Assembly (NCBI RefSeq): GCF_030418165.1
Contig: NZ_JAUHTQ010000001.1
Location: 124,001-188,000 of the forward strand
Direction: 5' to 3'
DNA from: Ureibacillus aquaedulcis
GTDB taxonomy: Bacteria; Bacillota; Bacilli; Bacillales_A; Planococcaceae
Length of the DNA stretch: 64,000 nucleotides
Program-made: the position numbers and the translations under genes
Part shown: positions 1 to 8,163 of the stretch, one piece after another
Layout of the letters: each line of letters opens with the position of its first letter
Position numbering within the stretch: position 1 is the first letter of the stretch
Notes under the pieces: generated by a model
Seen by the model: only the letters and a program-made list of their open reading frames with translations
Told to the model about the DNA's origin: nothing
Database searches by the model: none

Positions 1-1
1 G

Positions 2-520
2 GATTTAGAGGCTTTAATTACAGTACCAACAGCTCCAATGGGCTTCTTCTCAGAAAAATTTGCATCTGTGGAGGATATTGAAGATGGTGCAACGGTAGCA
101 ATTGCAAATGACCCATCAAATGCAGCACGTTCGCTGCTTACTTTACAAGGGCAAGGTTTAATCGAAATTGACCCTGAGGCGGATGAATTAACTGCTTCAG
201 AAAAAGATGTCGTAACAAACGATAAAAACTTGGTTTTCCAACCAGTGGAAGCCGGCTCTTTACCACGTCAAATTGAAAACGCCGATCTTGTGGCGGTACC
301 GGGCAACTTTGCTTTGGCAGCTGGCTTAAACCTAATGGATGCCGCTTTCCTGGAAGATATGAATGAAAACTACCGTAACGTTGTAGCGGTAAAATCAGAA
401 AACAAAGACAGCCAACTTGCAAAAGATTTAATCGAAATCGTTGAATCAGCTGAATATGAAGAAATCATTGATTCAGATTTCCAAGGGTTCAGTAAACCTG
501 AATGGATGGCAAATCGATAA
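2..520 (+). CDS. MetQ/NlpA-family methionine ABC transporter lipoprotein, 3' part
   Basis: C-terminal part of a substrate-binding lipoprotein of the MetQ/NlpA family, which binds methionine (or a related amino acid) outside the membrane for a MetNI-type importer. The frame is open from base 2, so the signal peptide and N-terminal lobe lie outside the window. Visible family marks are an ALITVPTAPMGFFSEKF stretch, the NDPSNAARSLLTLQGQGLI block and the LVAVPGNFALAAGLN block. An intrinsic terminator follows the stop directly, so this is the last gene of its operon. The neighbouring methionine-salvage genes fit a sulfur amino-acid region. The family call is firm; the exact ligand is inferred. Confidence 0.88.
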   Translation, partial: DLEALITVPTAPMGFFSEKFASVEDIEDGATVAIANDPSNAARSLLTLQGQGLIEIDPEADELTASEKDVVTNDKNLVFQPVEAGSLPRQIENADLVAVPGNFALAAGLNLMDAAFLEDMNENYRNVVAVKSENKDSQLAKDLIEIVESAEYEEIIDSDFQGFSKPEWMANR

Positions 521-522
521 TA

Positions 523-554
523 AAAAAAGCTTCCACAATTGTGGAAGCTTTTTC
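523..554 (+). terminator. Intrinsic terminator after metQ-like gene
   Basis: Perfect hairpin with arms AAAGCTTCCACAA and TTGTGGAAGCTTT followed by a T-rich run; it begins within 3 bases of the stop codon. The A-run on the other side could let it also act on the minus strand behind mtnE. Confidence 0.93.
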
Positions 555-626
555 TTTTTAGAAACATGAAAGGCTGGAAAAGGTGCCTTGATGCAAGTCG
601 TATCGCACTAAGAACCCTGATTTAAT

Positions 627-1817
627 TTACTTCGTTATTGATGCAGCTTCACCTTTAAATAGCCCCAGTTTTTCAATGCGGCCAATAGCTTCTATTAAGC
701 GATCTTCACTTACTAATAAGCCCACTCGAATGTAGCCTTCGCCAAACTCGCCAAAGCCATTTCCCGCAGCTACGGCGACATTTGCTTTATCTAACAGTAA
801 ATCTGCAAATTCTTCACTTGTATAGCTCCCGGGTACCTTTAACCAGGCAAAGAATGAGCCGTTTGGAGCTTTCACGTCCCAACCGATGCGATGAGCCTCT
901 TTTATTAAAACATTACGTCTGCTTTCATAGATTGCCCGTTGTTCCTCCACACAATCCTGATCGTCATTTAAAGCCGCGACAGCTGCATGTTGAATGGCAG
1001 GGAAGACGCTGCAGAAAAGATGATCCTGAATTAAATTGATGGCTTCAATAATCTCAGCATTCCCCACAGCAAAGCCGATACGCCAGCCGGCCATATTATA
1101 TGTTTTTGATAGGGTATAAAGCTCAACACCAACTTCTTTTGCTCCTTTTGCCTGAAGGAAGCTGACTGGTCGTTTCCCGTCAAACCCCAATGCGCCATAG
1201 GCAAAATCATGTACCACCGCTATGTCATTTTCTTTTGTAAACTGGACTGTATTTTCGAAAAACTCCAAAGTAGCAGTTCCGCCAGTAGGGTTGTTTGGAT
1301 AATTTAAATACATTAACTTTGCCCGGTCCTTAACCGCATTCGATAATGCACCAAAATCAGGCAAGAATTCGTTTTCTTCAAGTAACGGCATTGTATCGAA
1401 GTGCACATCACCAAGCACAACGCCCGATAAATAATCAGGATACCCAGGGTCAGGAAGAAGCATTGTATCACCTGGATTTAAAATCGCCATCGGCAGTTCC
1501 ACCAGACCAATCTTCGAACCTCCCATAATCGCAACTTCCGTATCTGGATCAATGTCCACGTTATACTCACGTTTGTAGAAGTCGGCGGCAGCTTCTTTTA
1601 ATTCCTGGATACCGCGAAACGGTGAGTATTTATGTGTTTGTGGATTTGCAGCGGCTTCTTGCATTGCTTTTATGATATGTGGCGGTGTAGGGCGATCAGG
1701 GTTTCCTTGTCCCAAGTTAATCACATCGCGTCCCTCAGAAATTGCTGTATTTACCTTTTGAACTAGTGCTGCAAAGAATTGGGTAGGAAGTTTTTGAAGT
1801 TTGTTTGATAATTTCAT
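627..1817 (-). CDS. mtnE: Class I aminotransferase, MtnE-like (methionine salvage)
   Basis: PLP-dependent fold-type I aminotransferase of 396 residues, closest in pattern to B. subtilis MtnE/YkrV, which transaminates 2-keto-4-methylthiobutyrate to methionine, preferring glutamine as donor. The Schiff-base lysine is K238 in SKTYNMAGWRIGF; N175 in NYPNNPTGG and D204/Y207 in HDFAYG contact PLP. It is divergent from mtnU (157 bases between the starts), whose omega-amidase removes the ketoglutaramate made when glutamine donates the amino group. No S-box or other riboswitch is visible in the shared spacer. The aminotransferase call is certain; the mtnE assignment rests on family resemblance plus the mtnU partner. 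Confidence 0.85.
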   Translation of the reverse strand: MKLSNKLQKLPTQFFAALVQKVNTAISEGRDVINLGQGNPDRPTPPHIIKAMQEAAANPQTHKYSPFRGIQELKEAAADFYKREYNVDIDPDTEVAIMGGSKIGLVELPMAILNPGDTMLLPDPGYPDYLSGVVLGDVHFDTMPLLEENEFLPDFGALSNAVKDRAKLMYLNYPNNPTGGTATLEFFENTVQFTKENDIAVVHDFAYGALGFDGKRPVSFLQAKGAKEVGVELYTLSKTYNMAGWRIGFAVGNAEIIEAINLIQDHLFCSVFPAIQHAAVAALNDDQDCVEEQRAIYESRRNVLIKEAHRIGWDVKAPNGSFFAWLKVPGSYTSEEFADLLLDKANVAVAAGNGFGEFGEGYIRVGLLVSEDRLIEAIGRIEKLGLFKGEAASITK

Positions 1818-1974
1818 GTTTATACCTCTTTTTCACTAAAGTTTATAGATTTACTTACCATTAGAATCGTGATAAGCCGAACACTATACTTTGAATAGAT
1901 TTCAGAATATAATTACAATTGGATATGTAGGAATAATAGTACTTTTACGAGAAAATGTCTAGGGGGTCAGTGAA

Positions 1975-2766
1975 ATGAAAATCGGATGTATTCAGATGAA
2001 TGTAGGATTCGGTAAAGTGGATGAAAATTTCGAGCGTGCAGAACAATTAATTCGTGAAGCAGCAAGCAAAGGGGCAGAACTTGTTGTTTTACCGGAAATG
2101 TGGAATACAGGGTATGCACTTGAAAAGCTGGGAGAGTTAGCCGATAAGGATGGCGCTCGTTCTAAAGCATTCTTGCAGGGCTTATCCAGTGAACTGGGCA
2201 TACATATTGTTGGAGGCTCCGTAGCAACAGAAAAAGACGAGAAATTCTACAATACGATGTATGTTTATAATAATGAAGGAAAGCTTGTTAGCGAGTATAG
2301 TAAGGTTCATTTATTCAGATTAATGAACGAAGACAAATTTTTGGAATCCGGCAATGCAATGAATCGCTTTGCTTTGGGTGAAGTGGAAGCTGGCGGCGTG
2401 ATTTGCTATGATATTCGTTTCCCTGAATGGCTTCGAGCACATGCATTAGCTGGTGCAAACGTGTTGTTTGTTTCCGCCCAATGGCCAACACCCCGCATCG
2501 ACCACTGGAAAACCTTACTGCAGGCCCGTGCTATCGAAAATCAATGCTTCGTGATTGCCGTTAACCGCATTTCACGGAAGGTCGAAAACTTCAACGGTCA
2601 ATCCATGATTATCGAACCATGGGGTGAAGTAATTTGGACAGGTTCAGAAACTGAGGAACTAGCTATCGTTGATGTAGACTTCTCAAAAGTACAAGAGGTC
2701 CGCAGCCGAATCCCGGTTTACGATGATCGTCGTCCTACTCTTTATGCCGGTGTGGTAGAGAAATAA
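1975..2766 (+). CDS. mtnU: Carbon-nitrogen hydrolase, omega-amidase-like
   Basis: Nitrilase-superfamily amidohydrolase of 263 residues. The catalytic triad is visible as E41 (LVVLPEMWNTGY), K110 (SEYSKVHLFR) and C144 (GGVICYDIRFPEW). Related proteins such as B. subtilis MtnU/YkrU hydrolyse alpha-ketoglutaramate to 2-oxoglutarate and ammonia, pulling glutamine-dependent transaminations forward. The divergent neighbour is a glutamine-type aminotransferase, which supports that role. The start ATG is preceded by a strong AGGGGGT ribosome site. A large hairpin terminator lies about 35 bases past the stop. Other nitrilase-fold amidases cannot be excluded from sequence alone. Confidence 0.85.
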   Translation: MKIGCIQMNVGFGKVDENFERAEQLIREAASKGAELVVLPEMWNTGYALEKLGELADKDGARSKAFLQGLSSELGIHIVGGSVATEKDEKFYNTMYVYNNEGKLVSEYSKVHLFRLMNEDKFLESGNAMNRFALGEVEAGGVICYDIRFPEWLRAHALAGANVLFVSAQWPTPRIDHWKTLLQARAIENQCFVIAVNRISRKVENFNGQSMIIEPWGEVIWTGSETEELAIVDVDFSKVQEVRSRIPVYDDRRPTLYAGVVEK

Positions 2767-2801
2767 GGATGATTCCATTTTAGATGCATCAAAATCTGTA
2801 A

Positions 2802-2869
2802 ACATACTAACATTTATAGCACAATCCTATATCTCGGGTTGTGTGCCAAAATGATTAGTATGTTTTTTT
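2802..2869 (+). terminator. Long two-part intrinsic terminator after mtnU
   Basis: Outer arms ACATACTAA and TTAGTATGT with an inner GCACAATCC/GGGTTGTGT stem, then seven T residues. Confidence 0.88.
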
Positions 2870-3055
2870 GTGCCCGCTGATTCAAATCCGAGCTTCTAAT
2901 GGAGTTAGCAAATAAAAAAATGCTTAATTGTTTACCTTGGTTCGGGAGGTGGAATAGGTTAATACCAATCAAGGGGAACGGATTTGAATAGGAGATATAT
3001 CGAAACTCCAGAGTGATGATGCACTATAATCTGTCTGGTCATTGGAGGGATGGGC

Positions 3056-3520
3056 ATGGAAATGTATATGGGTGTAGCGATAAAATTTATAGTTGCCGTA
3101 GTTTGTATTGTAATTATCCTTCGGATCATAGGGCAAAAAGAATTATCACAAACGACACCGATCGACTTAATTTTTATAGTATTGCTAGTGGATATCGTGG
3201 GAGGGATGATTCATGAAAAAGATTTCAAATTTACCCATATCCTATTTATGGTAGCAGTTTGGGGATTATTAATATGGGGAGCCGAAAAACTGACCAAAAA
3301 GAAAACCTTCGAGCGCTTGATAGATGGCAAGCCTGAAATTATTATAGAAAACGGTTCCGTGAATTCGCAGTTAATGAAAAAAGAAAACCTGACCATGCAA
3401 GAGTTAAATACGCAACTGAGAAAAAAAGGAGTATTTAATATTGAGGAAGTAAGAGTAGGGATTCTTGAAATTGACGGCAGTATTTCAGTTGATGTGTCAA
3501 GGGAGGATTTTAAACAGTAA
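3056..3520 (+). CDS. Short DUF421/YetF-family membrane protein
   Basis: About 154 residues with the DUF421 (YetF/YcaP-like) layout: hydrophobic segments at roughly residues 4-22 and 36-80, the conserved LRIIGQKELSQTTPIDLIF block between them, then a soluble domain with KPEIIIENG and the LRKKGVFNIEEVRVGILEIDG region. Members commonly exceed 200 residues, so this is a short form that ends soon after the central beta domain. An ATG also occurs at 3050, but GGAGGG at 3044-3049 overlaps it; 3056 has usable spacing. Function is unknown; the family is linked to cell envelope and spore membranes in Bacillus. Stand-alone gene. Confidence 0.75.
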   Translation: MEMYMGVAIKFIVAVVCIVIILRIIGQKELSQTTPIDLIFIVLLVDIVGGMIHEKDFKFTHILFMVAVWGLLIWGAEKLTKKKTFERLIDGKPEIIIENGSVNSQLMKKENLTMQELNTQLRKKGVFNIEEVRVGILEIDGSISVDVSREDFKQ

Positions 3521-3761
3521 TCAGTTTGAAGTCGTGGATAGAGTTGGATCAAATTTACAAAATCTTAAACTTATTTCCTGCAACAAATTAAATATTTCAC
3601 ATACAATAATTTCGACTCTCTGGGGCTGTAATGGCTTTGGGGAGTTTTGCTTTTATTGGGTTTGGAAAAATTATTAAGGATAAGTTTTGGATATTAAAAT
3701 ACATATTCTTGAATGAAGATAGTTTATAATATAGGGAAATACTGTTTTTGGAGGGAGAATA

Positions 3762-4304
3762 ATGCCAACCCAAGCTCTAATCATCGTCGACATGAGCAAC
3801 GATTTTGTTGCGGATAATGGCAGTTTGACAGCAGGAAAGCCGGCACAGGAGATTGTGGTTTATATTGTTGAGCAAGCGAATGTATTTTTGCATGATGATC
3901 AAATTGTTGTAGTAGCAATGGATGCCCACGAAGAAAACGATGACCATTTTAAATTGTGGCCGGCGCACAATGTGGTCGAGACAAAGGGACAGGAGCTTTA
4001 TGGTGATTTATTCACTTGGTTTAAAGAAAATGAATCCAATCCCAATGTCATCTATCAACCGAAAACAAATTACAATGCGTTCTTCAAGACTGGGCTAGCT
4101 GAAAAATTAAAAGCATTAGGTGTTGAAAAAGTGCATGTTGTAGGCGTTTGTACAGACATTTGCGATTTCTTGACAGTGGCAGGAGCAGATGCGGAAGGAT
4201 TTAAAACAGCGATTCATAGGCGCGGGGCTGCTACGTTCACGGATTTAGGAGATACATTTATTAATCATATGAAGACATGCTTTTTTACTGAAATTATTGA
4301 ATAA
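3762..4304 (+). CDS. pncA: Nicotinamidase (PncA), isochorismatase fold
   Basis: Cysteine hydrolase of 180 residues that deamidates nicotinamide to nicotinate in the NAD salvage route; cytoplasmic. Catalytic D10 (IIVDMSNDF), K101 (YQPKTNYNAF) and C130 (VVGVCTDIC) are in place, as are the metal ligands D54, H56 and H69 in the MDAHEEND...WPAHNV region. The length matches Bacillus PncA. It has a GGAGGG ribosome site and its own terminator, so it is monocistronic. A related cysteine hydrolase with another amide substrate is possible, but the metal site favours nicotinamidase. Confidence 0.88.
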   Translation: MPTQALIIVDMSNDFVADNGSLTAGKPAQEIVVYIVEQANVFLHDDQIVVVAMDAHEENDDHFKLWPAHNVVETKGQELYGDLFTWFKENESNPNVIYQPKTNYNAFFKTGLAEKLKALGVEKVHVVGVCTDICDFLTVAGADAEGFKTAIHRRGAATFTDLGDTFINHMKTCFFTEIIE

Positions 4305-4314
4305 ACAATGCAAG

Positions 4315-4357
4315 GAGTTTTCTTGAGGCAAATGCGCTTCTCGAAAACTCTTTTTTA
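4315..4357 (+). terminator. Intrinsic terminator after pncA
   Basis: Arms GAGTTTTC and GAAAACTC around a 20-base loop, followed by six T residues. Confidence 0.88.
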
Positions 4358-4445
4358 TTTATTTGACAAAATTGTATATCGTGCCTCTAAATTACCCAAA
4401 TAATTCCTCTTGCCGTCTCAATCGTCTCATTTTAAAATGAATGAA

Positions 4446-4459
4446 AGAACAAGTGTTCG
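4446..4459 (+). promoter_or_regulatory. LexA (DinR) SOS box
   Basis: AGAACAAGTGTTCG matches the Bacillus LexA consensus CGAACNNNNGTTCG at 9 of 10 fixed positions. It lies 36 bases before the start of the Y-family polymerase gene, placing that gene and yolD under DNA-damage control. Confidence 0.85.
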
Positions 4460-4494
4460 CATAAACTGATCGTAGGAACTAGGAGGTGGAAAAG

Positions 4495-5802
4495 ATGTGT
4501 GGGAATGCTCTAAAGATAACTGAATACCTCGATAGGGATGCCTCCAGAATTTACGAACAGGCACCTAACCGATCAATCATGTGTATTGATATGCGCTGCT
4601 TTTTTGCAAGCTGCATGGCGATGCTGGAAAATATCGATCCGCTTCAAGTGCCAATTGCCGTCGTGGGCAATTTTAATCAAAAGGGAAGTATTGTGCTTGC
4701 TGCGTCGCCACCGATGAAAAAACGTTTCGGCATAAAAACGGGCTCACGTCTTTTCGAAATTCCTAAACATCCCGATATTCGTTTATTTGAACCGAAAATG
4801 GAATTTTTCGTGCAAATGTCGATGGCCATTACAGATTTGATCAACCAGTTCGTCCCGAAAGAAGCAATCCATGTTTATAGCATAGATGAAAGTTTTGTGG
4901 ACCTAAGTGGTACGGAAAAATTATACGGTCCGCCGGAAGAAACCGCTAAATTCATTCAGGATAGTATTCTTCGTCAATTCCAAATTCCAAGTGCTGTCGG
5001 GATGGGACCGAATATGCTCATGGCAAAGCTTGCACTCGATTTAGATGCAAAGAAGACGGGTTTTGCAAAATGGACGTATGAAGATGTTGCGAAAAAACTT
5101 TGGCCGATCTCTCCCCTGTCGGAAATGTGGGGAATTGGCCGAAGAACAGAGCGCTCGCTAAACAATATGGGGATTTTTACGGTTGGTGATTTAGCCAAGA
5201 CAGATTTAAAAACCTTGGAGGACCGTTTTGGTATTATGGGAAATCAGCTCTACTATCATGCATGGGGAATTGATTTGTCGCCACTTGGGGCACCGCTTGC
5301 ACAAGGGCAAATCAGTTTTGGGAAAGGGCAAGTGTTGATGCGTGATTACCGCAGTCGAGACGAGATACTTACCGTTATTTTGGAAATGTGTGAAGACATC
5401 GCAAGGAGAACAAGGGAAGCTGGGCAAGCAGGGAGAACCATTACACTTGGGCTAAGTTATAGCAAGGATGCCTTTGGTGGAGGGTTTAATCGAGCTCGGA
5501 CAATCGATGAACCGACGAATGATACGATGAAAATTTTTAAAGTATGCAAGGAATTGTTCGATGAATACTACGCGGAGCGACCAGCAAGGCAAATTGCAAT
5601 CAGTATTTCCAAACTGGAATCTGAACGCTCCATACAGCTTAGCTTGTTTGACACTAAAAAGTGGAAAAGACGAAAGCTTGGGGCCACGATGGATTATTTG
5701 CGGGCAAAACATGGCTCAACGGCAGTTCTACGTGCCGTTTCGTATACAGAAGCCGGAACTGCGTTAAGGCGTGCAGAGCTTCTAGGTGGCCATAAGATGT
5801 AG
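4495..5802 (+). CDS. Y-family DNA polymerase, UvrX/YqjW type
   Basis: Translesion DNA polymerase of 435 residues like B. subtilis YqjW and phage SPbeta UvrX. The palm motifs are visible: CIDMRCFFASC carries the first metal-binding aspartate and YSIDESFVDLSG the second Asp-Glu pair. A helix-hairpin-helix region (MWGIGRRTERSLNNMGIFTVGDLA) and a little-finger domain follow. I chose ATG 4495 because AGGAGGT at 4481-4487 is 7 bases upstream; the GTG at 4486 overlaps that site. A LexA box lies just upstream and a YolD-like gene follows after 38 bases, the usual pairing for this polymerase subfamily. Confidence 0.93.
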   Translation: MCGNALKITEYLDRDASRIYEQAPNRSIMCIDMRCFFASCMAMLENIDPLQVPIAVVGNFNQKGSIVLAASPPMKKRFGIKTGSRLFEIPKHPDIRLFEPKMEFFVQMSMAITDLINQFVPKEAIHVYSIDESFVDLSGTEKLYGPPEETAKFIQDSILRQFQIPSAVGMGPNMLMAKLALDLDAKKTGFAKWTYEDVAKKLWPISPLSEMWGIGRRTERSLNNMGIFTVGDLAKTDLKTLEDRFGIMGNQLYYHAWGIDLSPLGAPLAQGQISFGKGQVLMRDYRSRDEILTVILEMCEDIARRTREAGQAGRTITLGLSYSKDAFGGGFNRARTIDEPTNDTMKIFKVCKELFDEYYAERPARQIAISISKLESERSIQLSLFDTKKWKRRKLGATMDYLRAKHGSTAVLRAVSYTEAGTALRRAELLGGHKM

Positions 5803-5840
5803 AAGTTCAAGCACAAACACTGGGATAAGAGGTGATGAAG

Positions 5841-6161
5841 ATGATTCGAGATCGTGGCAATATTAAATGGAATGCAATGATGCTGCCAGAGCATGTGAAG
5901 GTGCTGCGAGAGTGGCATGAAAAAGACAATTACGTTGAAAAACCTGAATTGGATGAATGGGCACTGCAGGAACTTAGTGAACAATTGCAAATTGCCTGCA
6001 ACAATCATACGCAAGTGGAAATCAAGATTTGGGAAGCTGCTCATATTTTTACGGCAACAGGAATTATCTCCAAACTAGATGCCGCAAAGGGAACTCTATA
6101 TTTTGAAGATGGGCGTAGATTTCCCTTTCATTTCATCGTAGGTCTGACCAAATATGAATAG
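5841..6161 (+). CDS. YolD-like protein (YqjX type)
   Basis: Small protein of 106 residues of the YolD family, encoded directly after UvrX/YqjW polymerases in Bacillus chromosomes and phages and thought to assist or control polymerase V-like activity. Typical features are the basic start RDRGNIKWNAMMLPEHVKVL and the C-terminal DAAKGTLYFEDGRRFPFHFIVGL segment. GTG 5832 and ATG 5835 are in frame, but the AGAGGTG ribosome site at 5828-5834 favours ATG 5841. Cotranscribed with the polymerase under the LexA box. Confidence 0.88.
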   Translation: MIRDRGNIKWNAMMLPEHVKVLREWHEKDNYVEKPELDEWALQELSEQLQIACNNHTQVEIKIWEAAHIFTATGIISKLDAAKGTLYFEDGRRFPFHFIVGLTKYE

Positions 6162-6183
6162 TCCATTTTGATATTTAAGTGCA

Positions 6184-6232
6184 AAAAACTTGTAACAATC
6201 CATCGAAAACCCTCATATTAACAAGTTTTTCT
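6184..6232 (+). terminator. Intrinsic terminator after yolD
   Basis: Arms AAAAACTTGT and ACAAGTTTTT around a 27-base loop. The T run is part of the right arm, so the hairpin is moderately strong. Confidence 0.6.
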
Positions 6233-6274
6233 TGTAATATTAACATGAAAATGGAAGAAAAATGTTCTAAAAAT

Positions 6275-6299
6275 GTTTAGCTCTAAACCTCCTGGGAAT
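6275..6299 (+). promoter_or_regulatory. SigB-type promoter of the KGG stress gene
   Basis: GTTTAG (6275-6280), a 13-base spacer and GGGAAT (6294-6299) fit the SigB consensus GTTTAA-N13-15-GGGWAW. The gene behind it is a GsiB-like general stress protein, a classic SigB target. Confidence 0.82.
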
Positions 6300-6354
6300 A
6301 TATCTAATAAGCTTATCCCAATAGTAAGCTAAAAAAACTTAGGAGGAATTCAAA

Positions 6355-6813
6355 ATGGCAAACAAACGCAATAATAACGGTGAAAACAATGGAAAAATGA
6401 CTGTTCAAGAAGCGGGACGCTTGGGTGGAGAAGCTACCTCCAAAAATCATGACCGAGAATTCTATGAAGAAATCGGTCGAAAAGGCGGGGAAGCTACCGC
6501 AGAAAATCACGGCAGAGAGTTCTATGAAGAAATCGGCCGTAAAGGCGGAGAAGCCACTGCAGAAACTCACGGCAAAGAATTCTATCAGGAAATTGGCCGT
6601 AAGGGCGGAGAGGCTACTTCCGAAAACCACGGAGAAGAATTCTATGAAGAAATCGGCCGTAAAGGCGGAGAAGCAACTCAAAACAACAACAATAACAATA
6701 ATGACAACAATAACAGCGGAAATAATGACGGCAAAATGAGCCGTGAAGAAGCGGGCCGAAAAGGCGGCGAGGCCAGTAAAAACAGTCGCAGCCGTAAAAA
6801 AAATAATAAATAA
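6355..6813 (+). CDS. gsiB: GsiB-like KGG-repeat general stress protein
   Basis: Hydrophilic protein of 152 residues made of about five near-identical 20-residue KGG repeats (EFYEEIGRKGGEATxENHG), then an Asn-rich linker (about residues 108-123) and a final MSREEAGRKGGEA repeat. This is the layout of B. subtilis GsiB, a LEA-like hydrophilin thought to protect cell contents during dehydration, heat or salt stress. AGGAGG sits 8-10 bases before the ATG. A SigB-type promoter precedes it and a strong terminator follows. The Asn-rich linker between repeat blocks is unusual compared with B. subtilis GsiB. Nearly identical DNA repeats make copy-number change likely. Confidence 0.9.
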   Translation: MANKRNNNGENNGKMTVQEAGRLGGEATSKNHDREFYEEIGRKGGEATAENHGREFYEEIGRKGGEATAETHGKEFYQEIGRKGGEATSENHGEEFYEEIGRKGGEATQNNNNNNNDNNNSGNNDGKMSREEAGRKGGEASKNSRSRKKNNK

Positions 6814-6870
6814 TCTTTTAATAAACTAGTAATCTCACTATTATCTAAACCAGAGTAATTACTAAGGACG

Positions 6871-6916
6871 AAAAGGGATATTTAAAGCTGAGACAAGCTT
6901 TAAATATCCCTTTTTT
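6871..6916 (+). terminator. Strong intrinsic terminator after gsiB
   Basis: Arms of 19 bases, AAAAGGGATATTTAAAGCT and its complement, around a 6-base loop, with a T run. Confidence 0.95.
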
Positions 6917-7078
6917 AATTGTTCAAAAATCAAAATTTCGATTAAAACGGGGAATAGTATTATAATTTCAAAAAAATGCCAACTTGGTTGCTTGAATCTT
7001 ATTGCCGAATAATATATAGTAAATCTCGCTTGATGTTTTTTGCCATGATTGATTTTGGAATCCGACATTAAAGGGGAA

Positions 7079-7648
7079 ATGAGAAACCATATGCAACAAG
7101 TTGACTACAATGACGAGTATCTTTATCAATTAATTACTTCTACGATTCAGGCTGTAGGAATGGAAAATGAAGTGAAGCAGGATGAGTCGGGGATTAATAT
7201 GACATATAACTTTATCAGTAACTGTGTGGGATTTGATGCATTTCGCCTAGTAGAGGCATGGAAAGAAATCGAGGCTGCCATTCCACTTGAGCAATATGTT
7301 AGAACGCTGACAATGCACGAACTCGGTCATGCCATAGATCGGGAGGCATTGCAGAAATCGCTTGATCGCACACTAGAGATAATGGAAATAAAAGATAACA
7401 ATTCCGATGTAGAGCTTTATACGAATGAACATCTGTTATCCATCATAATAGAAGAGCATGAAATGAATATCACCTTTGAAGAGACTGCCTGGCGTAATGC
7501 CAAATTATTAAATGAAAAAGCCAACTTGGTTGATGAAGTTACATTCGAGCTCATCAAAAATCATAGTTTGACTACTTATAATAGTATCTATGAAGAAGAT
7601 TTATCGATCTATAGACAGGTGCAGGAAAAAAGTCTGCAGTCTGTTTAA
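7079..7648 (+). CDS. Uncharacterised protein with HEXXH zinc-protease motif
   Basis: Acidic, soluble protein of about 189 residues that I cannot place in a named family. It contains H80-E-L-G-H84 in RTLTMHELGHAIDREAL, the canonical zincin HEXXH motif, with bulky residues before the first His. Downstream SIIIEEHEMNITFEETAW offers glutamates (E125, E126, E134, E135) as a possible third zinc ligand. There is no signal peptide or membrane segment, so a cytoplasmic metallopeptidase or a non-catalytic zincin relative is plausible. The start is uncertain: AAAGGGG at 7070-7076 is very close to ATG 7079 and far from ATG 7091, and TTG 7049 is also in frame. Monocistronic, with a terminator downstream. 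Confidence 0.7.
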   Translation: MRNHMQQVDYNDEYLYQLITSTIQAVGMENEVKQDESGINMTYNFISNCVGFDAFRLVEAWKEIEAAIPLEQYVRTLTMHELGHAIDREALQKSLDRTLEIMEIKDNNSDVELYTNEHLLSIIIEEHEMNITFEETAWRNAKLLNEKANLVDEVTFELIKNHSLTTYNSIYEEDLSIYRQVQEKSLQSV

Positions 7649-7742
7649 ACTATCCTATAGCAATTAACTTTGCGCTTTCCAATTTACATACCCTCTTTTA
7701 GCAAAGCTAAACATTGAAATTATAAAAATTAATAATGAGCAT

Positions 7743-7792
7743 GCATCTCTGGATTGTTAGGTAGGCCACTTAACGATGAGAGATGCTTTTTT
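7743..7792 (+). terminator. Intrinsic terminator after the HEXXH gene
   Basis: Arms GCATCTCT and AGAGATGC with partial inner pairing, followed by six T residues. Confidence 0.82.
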
Positions 7793-8000
7793 ATTGTGTG
7801 CTGTTAATAAATTTATTGCTTTGCGAAAATTCTTATCAGGAATGAAAATGCTTAAAATTTTCTGCAAATTGAGGGTATAGACATAATATAAAGAATATCC
7901 ATGAGCTGAAATCGCAAGAAATCCCGTGTGAAATACCTAATTGTAATCGCCTGCATATGATAAGGAAGAATCGTAAATAGAAAAGCGCGAAAATTTTATA

Positions 8001-8029
8001 TTGTCTTTTATAAAAGAACGAAGTATAAT
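8001..8029 (+). promoter_or_regulatory. SigA promoter of the threonine dehydrogenase gene
   Basis: TTGTCT (8001-8006), a 17-base spacer and TATAAT (8024-8029). Transcription should start near 8036, giving a 5' leader of about 128 bases before the ATG at 8164. The leader shows no riboswitch I recognise. Confidence 0.75.
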
Positions 8030-8163
8030 GGGAATCGCTATAAACGTTGATATATCAATGTTCTGTTGTATTTTCAGGGTGTACATTTGTTTGTGTAGAT
8101 AAGAGATTTAAAAAAATGATAAATGAGTGCGAAGGCTTTTTAACATCAAGGGAGGGTGCGAAC

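Noticed and set aside
1818-1974. SAM riboswitch between mtnE and mtnU
   Set aside because: The 157 bases hold no S-box core elements or terminator.
2930-2970. SigB promoter before the DUF421 gene (GTTTAC ... GGAATA)
   Set aside because: The -10 differs too much from GGGWAW and the spacing is at the limit.
3465-3677. Frame after DUF421 as a continuation of a longer YetF protein
   Set aside because: It is out of frame, has no family residues, and the DUF421 frame ends in a normal stop; at most a small unconvincing ORF.
6313-6681. Minus-strand frame opposite the KGG gene
   Set aside because: A mirror of the DNA repeats; the plus strand has the ribosome site, promoter and recognised family.
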